Assembly (NCBI GenBank): GCA_021018815.1
Contig: JAITYX010000007.1
Span: 4,031,001-4,095,000, forward strand
Source: Talinum fruticosum
Lineage: Eukaryota > Streptophyta > Magnoliopsida > Caryophyllales > Talinaceae
Length of the DNA: 64,000 nucleotides
Direction of reading: 5' to 3'
Part shown: positions 23,399 to 35,134 of the stretch, in pieces
Layout of the letters: every line of letters starts with the position of its first letter
How positions within the stretch are numbered: position 1 is the first letter of the stretch
Notes under the pieces: model-generated
Database searches by the model: none
The model's input: the letters and a program-made list of their open reading frames with translations, nothing else
Told to the model about the DNA's origin: nothing
Translations under genes and position numbers: made by a program

Positions 23399-25331
23399 TT
23401 GTTATTTCCAGTATCACAAAAGTAGGCAACGTTTACTTGAGAGGCTACGCATATCCATATACCAAAATACGTAGTTCTTGTACCACTTGGCACTGTATTG
23501 ATGGTATAATATCGTGAAAAATTCAAGGTCAAGTCTTTGAAAAGTTCATTGAGTTATTAGGAGGAAATTAAATTTAGAAAGCATAGAGAAATCACCATGA
23601 GAAAATAGGCAATTCTAAAAGTTCTATTTAGATCTACACCGTCGATGTCTGTTCTCATGTCTTAGACAATACTACGTAGAGCATCTAAGATTCATGATAT
23701 TTGCTTTTGATATATGTTTAGTCTTATTTTGTTTCTTTGTTCAGTGATTTAGGCAATCCTTCAATCACAAGCAAGAAGGCTGAGATAGGTGGAAGTTGGC
23801 TAATGCTAGAAGGAGGCAGTGGTAGTGGCCTGGTGGATTTGGACTCTCGAAGTCGCCAAAGTAGTGCTTGTAACAGTGAGTCAACGACCTCAAGTCTTCC
23901 TCCATGGCTCCAGCAGTGCAAAGATGACAAGACTAGAAGAGCAAGTGAAAGCATCCATAATGACCAGGTTATGATCTTAACTATACTATACTATATTTTC
24001 TAACTTGAGGATAATTTTCAATTATATATGATCAACTAACCAAGTTTAACTTGGTAAAAGTTGCCCATTTATCTCCCTTTAATGTTTCTATTTTGACACT
24101 TTTCCCCCTCCTTTTACTATAGGACAATGTGTCGGTCAAAGATCTACCAAAAAGATGGGGCTCAATCTGCACTTCCTCTCCTCACATTTCTCGATCTCCA
24201 TCATCGTCGTCATTCGAAAGAACTCTAAGTTTCTCTTCTGTATCGCCTTCTTCCTCAACTTCAAACTTTTCATGTGACTATCATTTCCTGAAATCACAAC
24301 CTACCCACCAAAGTTTTGAAGGGAAGAATTTCTGGGTCAATGATGGATCCTTGACCAAGACTCACGAGCCCACATTCACTTTGTACATCCAAGATCACAA
24401 CAAGGATAGTCATCCAAGGCACACCGCATTCATTTCCTCGAACCCTAATTCTACCCCGACTTCAACTTCCTCAAGTGATATCATGGATCAAATGGAATCA
24501 CAATGTGTTATTCAGAGGTTAAAGGAGTATAATGCAGAGAACCTCAAAACATTGTGCAATGCGCTTGAGCAAAAGGTCCCTCACCAAAAGGACCTCATCT
24601 TTGATATAGTGAGAACTGTGCTACATTGTCGGTCAAGGATGGCTCGAAGGAAAGGATCTCAAGAGCAAGCGATTAAGGAAGAGACATGGTTGTTCTTCCA
24701 AGGTGTTGATATTGATGCTAAAGAAAAGGTAGCAAGGGAATTGGCAAGGCTTATTTTTGGATCACAAGACAAGTTTGTTCCAATTGGCCTTAGCAGCTTT
24801 TCCTCCCCGAGGACATACACCTCAGAAGATTCTAGAAACAAGAGGCTAAGAGATGAGAATAGTTGTACCTACATCGAAAGGTTTGCTGAGGCGGTAGCAA
24901 GCAACCCTCACAGGGTTTTCTTTGTTGAGGATATCGAGCAAGTCGATTACTTATCACAAATTGGGATTAAGAAGGCCATTGAAAGAGGAAGAATTCCCAA
25001 GCATGCGAGTGGGGAAGAGGTTAGTTTTGGTGATGCGATTATCATTTTGAGTTGCGAAAGTTTTAGCTCTAGATCAAGGGCATGCTCTCCTTCAACAAAG
25101 CACAAGGCTGACGTTCAACGTCAAGAACATGACCAAAACATCACAGATAAGGGTGATGTGGCTCCTCCAGAGATCACTAGCCCTAGTATCTCTTTAGATT
25201 TGAACATCTCTATAAATGACGATGATGATGATGAAGATTCGAATGGGTTTCAAGGACAATCCATGGATGAGATTGGGCTCCTTTCATCGGTAGATCGATG
25301 CATCATCTTCAAGAATCATCAAGAGTTGTGA
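22036..25331 (+). CDS. SMXL3: SMAX1-LIKE (D53 family) protein, SMXL3-like; three exons
   Basis: Exons 22036-23348, 23745-23967 and 24123-25331 join in frame to 914 codons; all introns are GT-AG. A second ATG at 22039 matches the family start (MR-x-x-GCT) equally well. Residues about 12-170 form a double Clp-N domain (TPEAAAVVKQAV, GHAQVTPLHVA, ILDDPSVSRVMREAGF). Residues 253-261 (KRNTVVVGE) are a degenerate Walker A region and 777-782 (VFFVED) a Walker B-like strand. LDLNI at 870-874 is an EAR motif for TOPLESS-type co-repressors. The RGKT degron of SMXL6/7/8 and SMAX1 is absent. In Arabidopsis SMXL3/4/5 act redundantly in the nucleus in phloem formation, independently of MAX2. Odd features are a run of nine His (93-101) and an Asn/Gly-rich insert (about 195-225). 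Assignment to SMXL3 rather than SMXL4/5 rests on remembered similarity and should be checked by phylogeny. Confidence 0.85.
23349..23744 (+). other. Intron 1 of the SMXL3-like gene
   Basis: The donor is GG|GTACTC at 23349 and the acceptor TTGTTCAG|TG ends at 23744. The codon GGT is split after two bases (phase 2), giving PDG then DLGNPS across the junction, which fits the family alignment. The open frame running on into the intron yields only Ser-Leu and His-Thr repeats from the microsatellite, then unrelated residues, so it is not coding. A second intron, 23968-24122, is phase 0 (CAG|GTTATG ... TATAG|GAC). Confidence 0.8.
23352..23398 (+). repeat. Compound (CT)n(CA)n microsatellite at the intron 1 donor
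   Basis: (CT)n at 23352-23380 runs straight into (CA)n at 23380-23398, starting three bases after the GT of the intron 1 donor. Tracts like this vary in length among individuals. The downstream part of the donor consensus lies in or next to the repeat. Confidence 0.95.
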
Positions 25332-25876
25332 TGATCGTCTTTGTGGATTGAAGAGAATATTCAAAAAAAAAAAAAAAAGGGAACGAAAGTTGATCGATCA
25401 TGTCCTCACTCAAGTTGTTTTGTTTCACACTTTTCGTCTGTCTTTGATTCGTTCCTACTTTTGCTTTCACCAAGGTTATTTTATTTCTTTTGCGTTTTTG
25501 ATTCGAGAACATTCACTGGTGTTGGACATGATGAGTATTTTCTTCTTTAGTCGTGTATAAAAATCTAGCTTCTTGTACATATAGTATACGAAACTATAAT
25601 ACTTCTCTTCTTTATATTTCTTTTATATTTTTTGATCATGCTGAACTGTATTATTTTTCTTTTTTGTTTTTTGAGCAAATTAGCTTTTAGGACTCATGCG
25701 ATACATAAAGGATTTATTATTGTGTTTATTTTAATTGTTAAACTATGCATATTTTTTATTATTTATTAGAAATATAATCATTCTTATTATGAAAAAATAC
25801 ATGAATATTATAGGTTCGAAGTTGCAAAAGAAAGATATGTGTGTGTGACTTTATATACATATATACATATATATAT
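25332..25876 (+). other. 3' region of the SMXL3-like gene and spacer
   Basis: It contains an A16 run at about 25363-25378 soon after the stop, then T-rich sequence with several AT-rich candidate polyadenylation regions (about 25590-25760). The transcript end cannot be placed from sequence. It closes with an imperfect TA/TACA repeat (25851-25876) that forms the left border of the Mutator-like element. Confidence 0.4.
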
Positions 25877-26345
25877 CTACTACGCTCAGGTATCTTAAAT
25901 TATTGGACAACTATTTTTAGATCCAATATTCTTAAAAATAATTTTTAAATACCTTAAATTATGGGATAAACTATATTTAAGTTCCAATTTCAAGCTAGAG
26001 AGTGAACAGATATGTAAAATTTCAACCGTACCTATCAATTTTTGCACAAATAACTGAAATATTTAAAAGAGAATTAAAAATTAAATATGACTTATTAGAA
26101 ATCCCAAATTCTCATTAATTTTCCTCAATGTTCGTTTCCTCCTCCCCCCGCCCATTTTGTATCTCTGTCTCTCTCTTTCTATCTCTCACTCTTTCTCTTC
26201 TCTCTAAACGATTTCAACCACAGAAGATCATCATAACAATTGAATCCAACATGGAAAGCGAAGAAGAAATTTCTCTCCCTGATAGTAGAAATAAGGAACC
26301 TGATTTGTTGAGTATAATTGTTCTTGGTATAATTGTTGTATAATC
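25877..26345 (+). repeat. Left inverted arm of the Mutator-like element
   Basis: It pairs with 31171-31683. The outer 120 bases align best; the middle is eroded and the inner end is marked by TGTTCTTGGTATAATTGTT at about 26318-26336. A CT-rich stretch near 26160-26210 resembles a 5' leader, but no real gene starts here. Confidence 0.6.
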
Positions 26346-26614
26346 CTTTTCTCTCTCCTCATTCCATAACGTCTCAGATTTATTTGTTGAGTTCATGTGG
26401 AAAACATTTCAAATTTCCTGTGCCCACGATTTAATCCATGCCTGATTTACTTGTTCGAGAGCTTTTCTGAGCTTTTTAGGGGCGTTTATGAGATGGACTC
26501 TGTCCAATTCCGTCACTTATGTACTGGGGTACGTTGCTTTTTCAATTTCATAGGTGGCACATACCATGTTTTTGTGTAAATGCCACAGACAAAATTTTGA
26601 GAATTGTGGTGGCA

Positions 26615-26936
26615 TGTTGAAATTTTGAGATAATAGATTTGAGATAATGGAGGAATTTTTAGATATGAAAAATAATTACTCTCATTTTATTCTCAAGATG
26701 TCAAATGACTATTTATACATACAAGATATCTAATCCTAGTAAAACTAGGATGACCACTTCTAATATAACTCATACTCCTAATTCTAGTAATACTTGGATG
26801 ACCCCTTCTAATATAACTCAGACTCCTAATCCTAGTAAAACTACAAAGGCCACTTCTTATGTAATTAGGAAAATTAAATCAAAATAAAGACATACTTAGT
26901 GTCCGAAATCGAACAAAATTCTTTGTTTCCTTAACA
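26615..26936 (-). repeat. Copia-2 3' LTR
   Basis: In plus orientation it runs from TGTTGAAATTTTGAG to TTTGTTTCCTTAACA, with TG...CA ends. It contains repeats of TCCTAATCCTAGTAAAAC and ACCACTTCTAATATAACTC. The minus-strand TATA region is near 26714-26720 (CTATTTATAC in plus reading). Confidence 0.9.
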
Positions 26937-26944
26937 CTCTCCCT

Positions 26945-29900
26945 CAAGTTGGAGCATGTAAGTCAATAATGCCCAACTTGTTTTATAAAACTAAAAATTC
27001 ACGCTTTCCTAATGGTTTGGTGAAGATGTCGAGTAAGTTGATACTTAGAAGGCACATATGTTGTCTCTAAATCGTGAGCTATAAGGTGTTCTCGAATAAA
27101 TGACAATCAATTTCTATATGTTTCATCCTTTCATGAAAAACTGGATTTTTGGCAATATGTAACGCAGCTTGATTATCACGAGTATAACTTCATTGGTCTT
27201 TGAAGGAATACTCCTAGAGATGCCAAGAACGATTTTATCCAAATCGGTTCACTCGGTTACCATCGCAATATCTCAATATTCCGCTTCTCCGGATCACCTA
27301 GACACCATTCTCTATTTTTTTGTTTTCCAAGAAATAGGTGACCCACCTAAAGTAACGAAGTATCTTGTTAAGGACCTTCTAGTAATAGGGCACACTCCCG
27401 GTCCGAATCACGAGTAGGCATAAACCGAGTAGATCCAAATCACTTTTCAACAAAATACCTTGTCATGGGTGTCCTTTCAAATATCTCAAGACCCGACAAG
27501 CTACTTCCATGTATTCTTCCTTCGACTCCTGCATAAATTGTGAGAGAATATGCACTTGCACAGCACAGTTCTGGTCTTGTAAAGGTTGGGTATATAAGTC
27601 TCCCAACTAGTCTTACGTACCTTGTCGGGTCATCAATAGGTGGCCCATTAGCCAATGCAAGTTTATGACCGGTTTCCATCGGTAACTCTACTGGCTTTTC
27701 CCGAGTAGCCCGCATTCTTCAATTATCTCAAGCGCATACTTCCTTTGACTTAAAAAATAGTCCTTTTGAGCTTCTAGCAACATCAATCCCAAGAAAATTC
27801 TTGAGGGTACCTAAGTCTTTCATATGAAAACAATTGTTGAGATATTCTTTAAACTCGGCACATGCTTGGGAATTATTACCTGTAAGCACCAAGCCATCTA
27901 CATACACTAGAAGTCCCATGATATGCCATCTTTATTGTATGTGAATAAGGGATAGTCTATATATGACCTAACGAAACCATAATTATGTAATTTGGAAGAG
28001 ATTTTGGCAAACCACTATCGTGGCGCTTGTTTAAGTCCATAAAAGAGACTTCTTCGACTTGCATACCTTGTTGGAACCCGAAGTTCTAAATCCAGGAGGC
28101 ATTCTCATGTAAACTTCTTCATCTAAATCTCCATGTAGAAAGGCATTCACATCCATCCGATGTTGTTCCCATCCTTTCGTCTGTCATTACGGATAAAAAA
28201 CACCTTACACTAGCCATCTTGGCTATCGGAGCAAAGGTCTCATGGTAATCAAATCCTTCAATTTGTTCATCTACTCGAATCACAAGTTGCGCCTTATAGC
28301 GTTCGGTGGACTTATCTGAATTGTACTTCACCTTGTACACCCACTTGCAATTTATCGACTTTTTGTTAATGGGTAGATCTTCTATTGTCCAAGTCTCATT
28401 TGACTCCGGGGCCTCGATTTCTTTTGCCATTGCCTCTCTCCACCTAACATTTTTACGACTTCATGAAAATACCTAGGCTCAACAATCTTTGTAACAGCAG
28501 CAAGATAATTTTGATGTGCATTTGAAAAATTAACACAAGTGACATAAAGCTATGGGATACGATTTACTCGAGGATACCTTTTGTAGAGGTGAAGGCGAAG
28601 AGGGGTCTTTTGGTTGAGTCGTATAACAAATATAGTCCTGCGAGATGGCTTGGGAACTTCCTCTCGCACCTTGTCCGGCCCGAATTTCACTCTTAGAAAT
28701 ATTTTGCTTGCTCCCCCTGTTTGTGGGCTCGCTCGGAGATTCTGTGGACTCGTGCGCGAGATGGACCAAAAGCCGTTGGTCCGTGTTCCAACCGAGGAAA
28801 CGTTGGGCGATGGGCTAGTGACACCTGGTCCTGTGTTTCACTTAAACGCGGTCCAATTTCTTCTTGCTCCAGCAAGGTGGCTTTTGGCGACGCCTAGGCC
28901 CGCTCAATTTCTTCTTGCTCTAGTTGTGCCTCTCCTTCTCGCTTCGCGGGCCAACCTCTTTCGCTTCCCTTATTTCGTCAAGCCTAGTACTCTTGCCCAA
29001 CTCTTCAAGGTCCAGACTTATGTTTGAGTTTGGTAGGTTATGGTTCATGATCCTCAAGTCCTCATATTTCTTTCCTTTATCTTTAGGATTAGCATAAGGA
29101 AAAATTTCTTCATGAAAAATTACATCTCTACTCACAAAAATTTCACCGAGTCTCAATATCATAAACCTTCCAACCCATTTTCCCATAATGGTAACCCACA
29201 AATATGCACTTTTGACTACGAGTAGCAAACTTATCCTTTTGCCTTTTATGCACATAGCATAATGACCTAAAAACTTTAATGTGCTCATATATGGGTTTAG
29301 ACTTAAACAAAAACTCATATGGAGTCTTGCCTTGTAACTTTTTGGAAGGAGTTCTATTTATTAGGTAAGCTGCACTTAACACACATTCACCCCAAAATTC
29401 TAGAGGTAGATTGGCTTGGAATCGAAGTGCTTTAGCAACAGTTAGTTTATGACAATGCTTTCTTTCAATTCTACCATTTTGTTGTGGTGTTCCCACACAA
29501 CTAGTTTGGTGTATTATTCCTTGCTCCCCATAAAAGTTTTTCATAGGCCTAGGAGTAAACTCACTTTCATATTCACTTCTCATAACCTTAACTTGGGTAT
29601 TGAATTGAGTTTTTGCCATATGACAAAAAATCATGACTAGTTGAGAAGCTTCACTCTTTTCTTTCATTAAATATACCCAAGTCCCCCTACTAGTATCATC
29701 AAGAATAGACAAAAAGTACTTGAGCTCCACTTAGAGACTTGGTGTGATATGGACCCCAAATATCATAATGAACTAAATCAAAACAATTTGAAACTTTACG
29801 TTCACTTACTTGGGAAGGGTAAATGAGTCTGTTTAACTATTGAACACACATCGCAAACATCATTACTAATTTTAGTATCACAACCTCCAATAATACTAAT

Positions 29901-30480
29901 AAAAGAGGACGTAGCTTGCTGTTTGGAAGGATGCCCTAACCGTTGATGCCACAAATCTCTGGTGATGACTTTGTTTACTCGGACTATACTTGGTTGAACA
30001 TCCTTGAAAAAATAGACCCCACTTCGTTGTTCACCCACTCTAATTGGCATCCTCATAGAAGGGTCCTATATCACACAAAACTTTTTAGTAAACATCACTT
30101 GTGCATAGTAATTCATTAATAAGTTGGGCCATAGAAATTAGATTGCAGTTTAATCCAGGTACATATAGGACATCATGAATGATGATTGTTGAATTTAATT
30201 GCACCCATCCACCTTTCCTAGCTATACTAGTCTCGTTGTTAGGCATCTCAACCTTGTATTGGGTGAATATCATAGACACCTTTTAATTTGTGTAGGTCTC
30301 TTGTCATATGACACGAGGCCCCACTATCTAGTAACCAATCATCTTTTCCCGATAGCTTTTCATCACCTCTCTTTGAAGTGTCAATGAGACTTAATAGCCT
30401 CTCAATCTATTTGGGTGAGAGACCTGGAATAGATAGGCGAGTTCCTTCGATCTCTTCTTTCCCTTGCCTTTTAGCCATGA
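26945..30480 (-). pseudogene. Copia-2 polyprotein remnant (protease, integrase, RT, RNase H)
   Basis: Order on the minus strand: MAKRQGKEEIEGTRL start near 30478, protease WLLDSGASCHMT (about 30340-30305), GAG-pre-integrase HQRLGHPSKQQ (about 29950) and integrase (29730-29150: ILDDTSRGTWVYL, VGTPQQNGRIERKH). RT follows (28430-27740: CKWVYKVKYNSD, then YVDG) and then RNase H (27715-27020). The protease DSGA and integrase motifs are intact. The RT active site reads YVDG, the second Asp being Gly at 27893-27895. A catalytic Asp is therefore missing in addition to several stops and frameshifts. Nearly all of gag is absent between the primer site and the protease. Confidence 0.85.
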
Positions 30481-30502
30481 TTATTTTGTTGCTCTAATGC
30501 CA

Positions 30503-30830
30503 TGTAGAAATTTTGAGATAATATATTTGAGATAATGGAGGAACTTTTACATGTGAAAAATAATTGCTCTCATACTTGTATTATTCTCAAGATTCCAAAT
30601 GGCTATTTATACATAAAAGATACTTAATCTTAGTAAAACTAGGATGACCACTTCTAATATAACTCATACTCCTAATCCTAGTAATACTAGGATGACCATT
30701 TCTAATATAACTCGGACTCCTAATCCCAATAAAACTATGAAGACCACTTCTAATATAATTATAAAAATTAAATCAAACTAACGACATACTTAGTGTCCTA
30801 AATCGAACAAAATACTTTGTTTCCTTAACA
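30503..30830 (-). repeat. Copia-2 5' LTR
   Basis: Pairs with 26615-26936, beginning TGTAGAAATTTTGAG and ending TTTGTTTCCTTAACA. It abuts the primer binding site without a gap, which proves the minus-strand orientation. Confidence 0.9.
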
Positions 30831-31170
30831 GGGAAGCTGGCTTCAGGATGAGAGATTTTTCACCTTGTTATAGTGAAAATGTTGTGTAAATATGAGATTC
30901 TTCCTCGTCTAATAGTAATAAAACTACCCATAATCCGGTTACAAATGTATATCAATGTAGATTTTCGGGTCGATTATGCCTTATTACGAGTTACATGGAG
31001 TGAGAACTTGATGGGTCAAGTTCGAGCGTGGGAATTGACAATTAAGGTAGATTTTGGGATAGATTTACTTGTTTAAGAATAGGGTCGATTCTATCTTATC
31101 AATGTAGATTTCAGGCTCATTACTTCTTGAGAACAGGATCATTAACAATTTTGAAAAGGAGCTCCTGGTA

Positions 31171-31680
31171 TTTTTATAACAATTATACCAAGAACAAGGA
31201 AACGAACTTTGAAGCTTTAACACGACAACGAACTTTGAAGCTTTAACAGGGCACCGGGAAAAACAAAAGGGAGACAAAAAAGATGAATACGATTCAATGA
31301 AGAGGTAACAAAGCAACAAACTTTTTAATGAAGATAGAAAAATAATAACAAGAAGCAAAATAAAATAAAAAACCATGAACAAAAAAGAGGGCAAACAGAG
31401 GAATGAAAAATGAAGAAGAAGAATAGAAGAATTTATAATATTTGAAAATGACAGTTTGAGAGAGAGGGAATTAATTTCAGCTTTTAAATCACATTAAGGG
31501 CAAATTGGGGCTTTTGAGTGTAATTTTTAAAAATCTCGCCTAAACACCCGATTTTTTGATGTCATTGACCGGAATTGGGCCTTAAATATTGTTTACCCCA
31601 TAATTTAAGGTATTTTAAAATCATTTGTAAGAACATTGGGTCCAAAAATAGTTGACCAAGAACTTGAGCTACCTCAAAAT

Positions 31681-31683
<3 letters not shown>
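31171..31683 (-). repeat. Right inverted arm of the Mutator-like element
   Basis: Reverse complement of the left arm in order and spacing. It carries a private tandem duplication of about 25 bases (CGAACTTTGAAGCTTTAACA twice, 31201-31249) that the left arm lacks. Its outer end runs into (AT)n at 31683-31721. Confidence 0.6.

Positions 31684-31721
<38 letters not shown>
31683..31721. repeat. (AT)n microsatellite
   Basis: A pure AT run of about 39 bases at the outer edge of the Mutator-like element. It is followed by a short CACA/GCAC-rich stretch (31723-31770). Confidence 0.95.
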
Positions 31722-31724
<3 letters not shown>

Positions 31725-31854
31725 ACATACGCACACGCATGCACGCACGCATGCATGTATACACACACATTCTTATGAAGTCAAGTCAAATTCTGGCCAT
31801 ATGGTTTTAATAATATTTTATCCGAATTTCGCTATTTTCGCTTTAAAAGAGCCC

Positions 31855-32023
31855 AAATTCTTAAGGGTGTCAAACTTTGTTTTTATGTCATCTAGTGTGT
31901 TTGGTTGACGTGAAAATAATTTTTCTATTTTATGGTGTTTGGCACCAAAAATTTTTGTAAACATCTTCTTAGAATATGCATTTGCCTAAATGAAACCAAA
32001 ATATTTTCTGTCTTCACCCACTG
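31855..32023 (+). mobile_element. Fragment of a GTGTTTGGTTG-type MITE
   Basis: TAAGGGTGTC near 31861 and GTGTTTGGTTGACGTGAAAA at 31897-31916 resemble the terminus of a common plant MITE whose opposite end appears at 62788-62832 (GGAAAATATTTTCCCCC, CCAAACACACCCTTA). The CACTA element begins immediately after this fragment and may have interrupted it. No second end was found across the CACTA. Confidence 0.35.
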
Positions 32024-32026
32024 TAA

Positions 32027-32918
<892 letters not shown>

Positions 32919-33654
32919 TGTGTGTGTATATTGTCTTTTTGTTGAAGCAACAACAGATCGAAAGTACCATTGGATATCATTTTTGTTTTTTAAAAAAGTT
33001 CAAAAATATACACAACATAATGCTTAAAAGTAACTAAAAATAAAATTTTAATTATTATATAAATGTATACAGCATAGTTAATTATGGATTGAGTGATTTT
33101 TGTAGAAGTTCCTATAGAAACTTTGATCCGTTTCGAAGAATGTTACTATTGGATAAGGTGTGGGGTCTTCTTATCAGGACAAAACTGCGACCGATATGCT
33201 ATAAAGTAAATATCCTTAAGTCAAGTCCAATTAATAAAAAATATCTAGATCACCAAAAATTCAAATTTGGTAAAATTGTAAACAAAGGTGGTTAGAAGTA
33301 CAAATCTTATATTGGACTTGGAATCATCAAAATCCAATTACCTCACAATTTCTTTCATATATTGTACAATGTAAAAGATGCATTCCACGTAGTCTAATTA
33401 CTTGTGGCACTATAAAGATAATGCATATATTATTATGTACATAGTAAGTAATTTAAGCCGAGCAAAAGTAGGAGCTAAGCAAGAAAACCTCACTTTAATA
33501 TTAACAATAGATGGTTGTTTACGATCTCTTGCATTTTTGGCCCTCTTTGCAATTGTAAATTCGAATAGCACTATATATGGGATAAAATAAAATTATCAAG
33601 TATTAGAAATATATCCATAGAGACATACAATAAAATGAAAATATATTTAAATAA

Positions 33655-34430
33655 ATCAAGGGAACTCACCTCTCAAGAATGTCCATAATTTATTCTCGAT
33701 CACTCACAGGTCTACCTAGAGGATTGAGCTAATAAGTCACGCCACACCTTGGGAAAATGGCAGCAAGCATCCATTGACGACCTCAGCGACACAAACAACA
33801 TCAAAAAACAAGAACATGTAATTTGTAGGTTAATAAATTAGGTTTGAACACTTGCTTCTTGATGAATAATGCCAAATAACATGGCTCCCTCGTCCGTATC
33901 ATTAAGTAGGATATGAAATTGGATCTCTCATCAAACGTCCTACCTACGAATTGGATTACTTCAGAGCAACAAAAGTCGACCGACTCGTTGCCCATCCTGC
34001 GAAGTTAGGTCGTGTAGCCACCTAGTACATATTTAATTTTACGTAAGTACTTACAAATAAAAATTAACATAAATTCAGGGAATTAGTATCTCATACAATG
34101 TCGGTCATAATAGTGTTTGTGCCAAGCTCCTCCATGTTACAAAACCGTAGTACGTTGTTCCGGAAAAGTAAGAAGTCCTTCTCTCCTTCTCTCGTCGTAC
34201 CCATGTTGTGATGTCCAAAACTAGATGGGAATCCCATCCAATGACCAAGTCTCATTCCATTCACAAGCAGGTTGGAGAACTTCGGGTTGGACAACTAATT
34301 GCTCTGTCTTCTTACTGCTAACCGACTTTTCATGCTTCGACTGGGAGTTGACTTTTCGAGTCCTAGAAGTCGACGTTGTAGTCTTCGGACTCGGAGTCGA
34401 CTGTGCAGTCTTCTTTAGATGATCAGCTCT
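33655..34430 (-). pseudogene. C48 (Ulp1-like) protease remnant of the CACTA second ORF
   Basis: On the minus strand a Ser/Lys/Thr-rich linker (34420-34290) leads toward a segment reading QWMLAAIFPRCGVTY, a stop, then LNPLGRPVSD (33776-33700). This matches the HW-x-L-x-x-I ... L-D-P/S-L-G block of Ulp1/C48 SUMO-protease-like domains found in many plant transposon ORFs. The catalytic His is Gln at 33774-33776 and the expected Asp is Asn, with an in-frame stop between. It would therefore be inactive even if translated. It is probably the C-terminal part of the Transposase_24-like gene upstream (35135-36545). Confidence 0.6.
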
Positions 34431-35134
34431 TTCGAGATCCTAATTCACATAGGATGATAGCAATTATAGTTGACAAGTCATAGTAATAACTTTTACAACG
34501 ATTAATTGAATTGATCGGTATTAAATTTAAAATAATACCATTAAACCGCCAAAGATGACCAAACCCTTGGGCCAAGCAACAAAACCGTTGATCACTTCTT
34601 CAACACTATGTGAATGGATTGAAGGGTTCGGCAACGGACAATAACCTTTCCTTTCCATCACTTTTGTCACGTTCACCTTAACTTGATCCTCCAAGAGCAA
34701 TGCCCATGGCTGGTAAGGTTAATAACGACTTTAGCCACAATGTGATCAAGAGGAGGGTGATGAGAAGTTACGATCCATTGGCTACATAAGAATTAGCATA
34801 AGAATTAACATAAGAATTAAAACAACAATGGCCATTCCTTGAGAGAAGACATAATATAAACAACGAAGAATTCCGTAGAAAAATAGACAGAGTTTCCCTA
34901 AAAAGTCAACATTTTCCTAGGATAACGACCCTCATCCGAAAAAGACACAAATATTATATGATCACTCAATGACCACATACCGAGTTCCACAACAACCCAA
35001 AGTACACCATTGATTCAACAAATCATATGTAATACATGCATCATATGTCACATTGAACCATACCTCGAGTACATATCCAAATTATACACCATTGACTCAA
35101 CAACCACAAGCCGAAATTCCAAATCAAGCATACA

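Larger units (their letters stand above)
26615..30830 (-). mobile_element. Copia-2: Copia retrotransposon lacking most of gag
   Basis: A complete LTR-to-LTR element of 4216 bp on the minus strand. LTRs are 26615-26936 and 30503-30830. The primer binding site is at 30490-30502 (minus strand TGGCATTAGAGCA) and the purine tract at 26937-26947 (TTGAGGGAGAG on the minus strand). The two LTRs are similar but visibly diverged. Flanks TGGCA and GGGAA do not match well as a target duplication, so the element is old or one flank has changed. The internal coding region begins at the gag/protease boundary. Confidence 0.9.
25877..31683. mobile_element. Mutator-like element with long inverted arms, inserted in a TA repeat
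   Basis: Two inverted arms delimit it. The left arm starts near 25877 (CTCAGGTATCTTAAATTATT) and the right arm ends near 31683, its reverse reading TTGAGGTAGCTCAAGTTCTT. Shared blocks include CAACTATTTTT, ATACCTTAAATTATGGG and TTCTTGGTATAATTGTT. Both outer ends abut TA dinucleotide tracts, so the target duplication is masked. Arms of about 0.5 kb suit a Mutator-like (MULE) element. No transposase is visible. The middle is occupied by Copia-2 (26615-30830), which inserted later. Confidence 0.65.

Noticed and set aside
23349..23517. Read-through of SMXL3 exon 1 into the microsatellite as true coding sequence
   Set aside because: Repeat-encoded residues and no family similarity; a donor at 23349 joins in phase to an acceptor at 23744 and restores the family sequence.
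26128..26343. 71-codon ORF at the Mutator-like left arm
   Set aside because: It lies in the inverted arm, begins in CT-repeat sequence and shows no domain; its counterpart in the right arm is not open.
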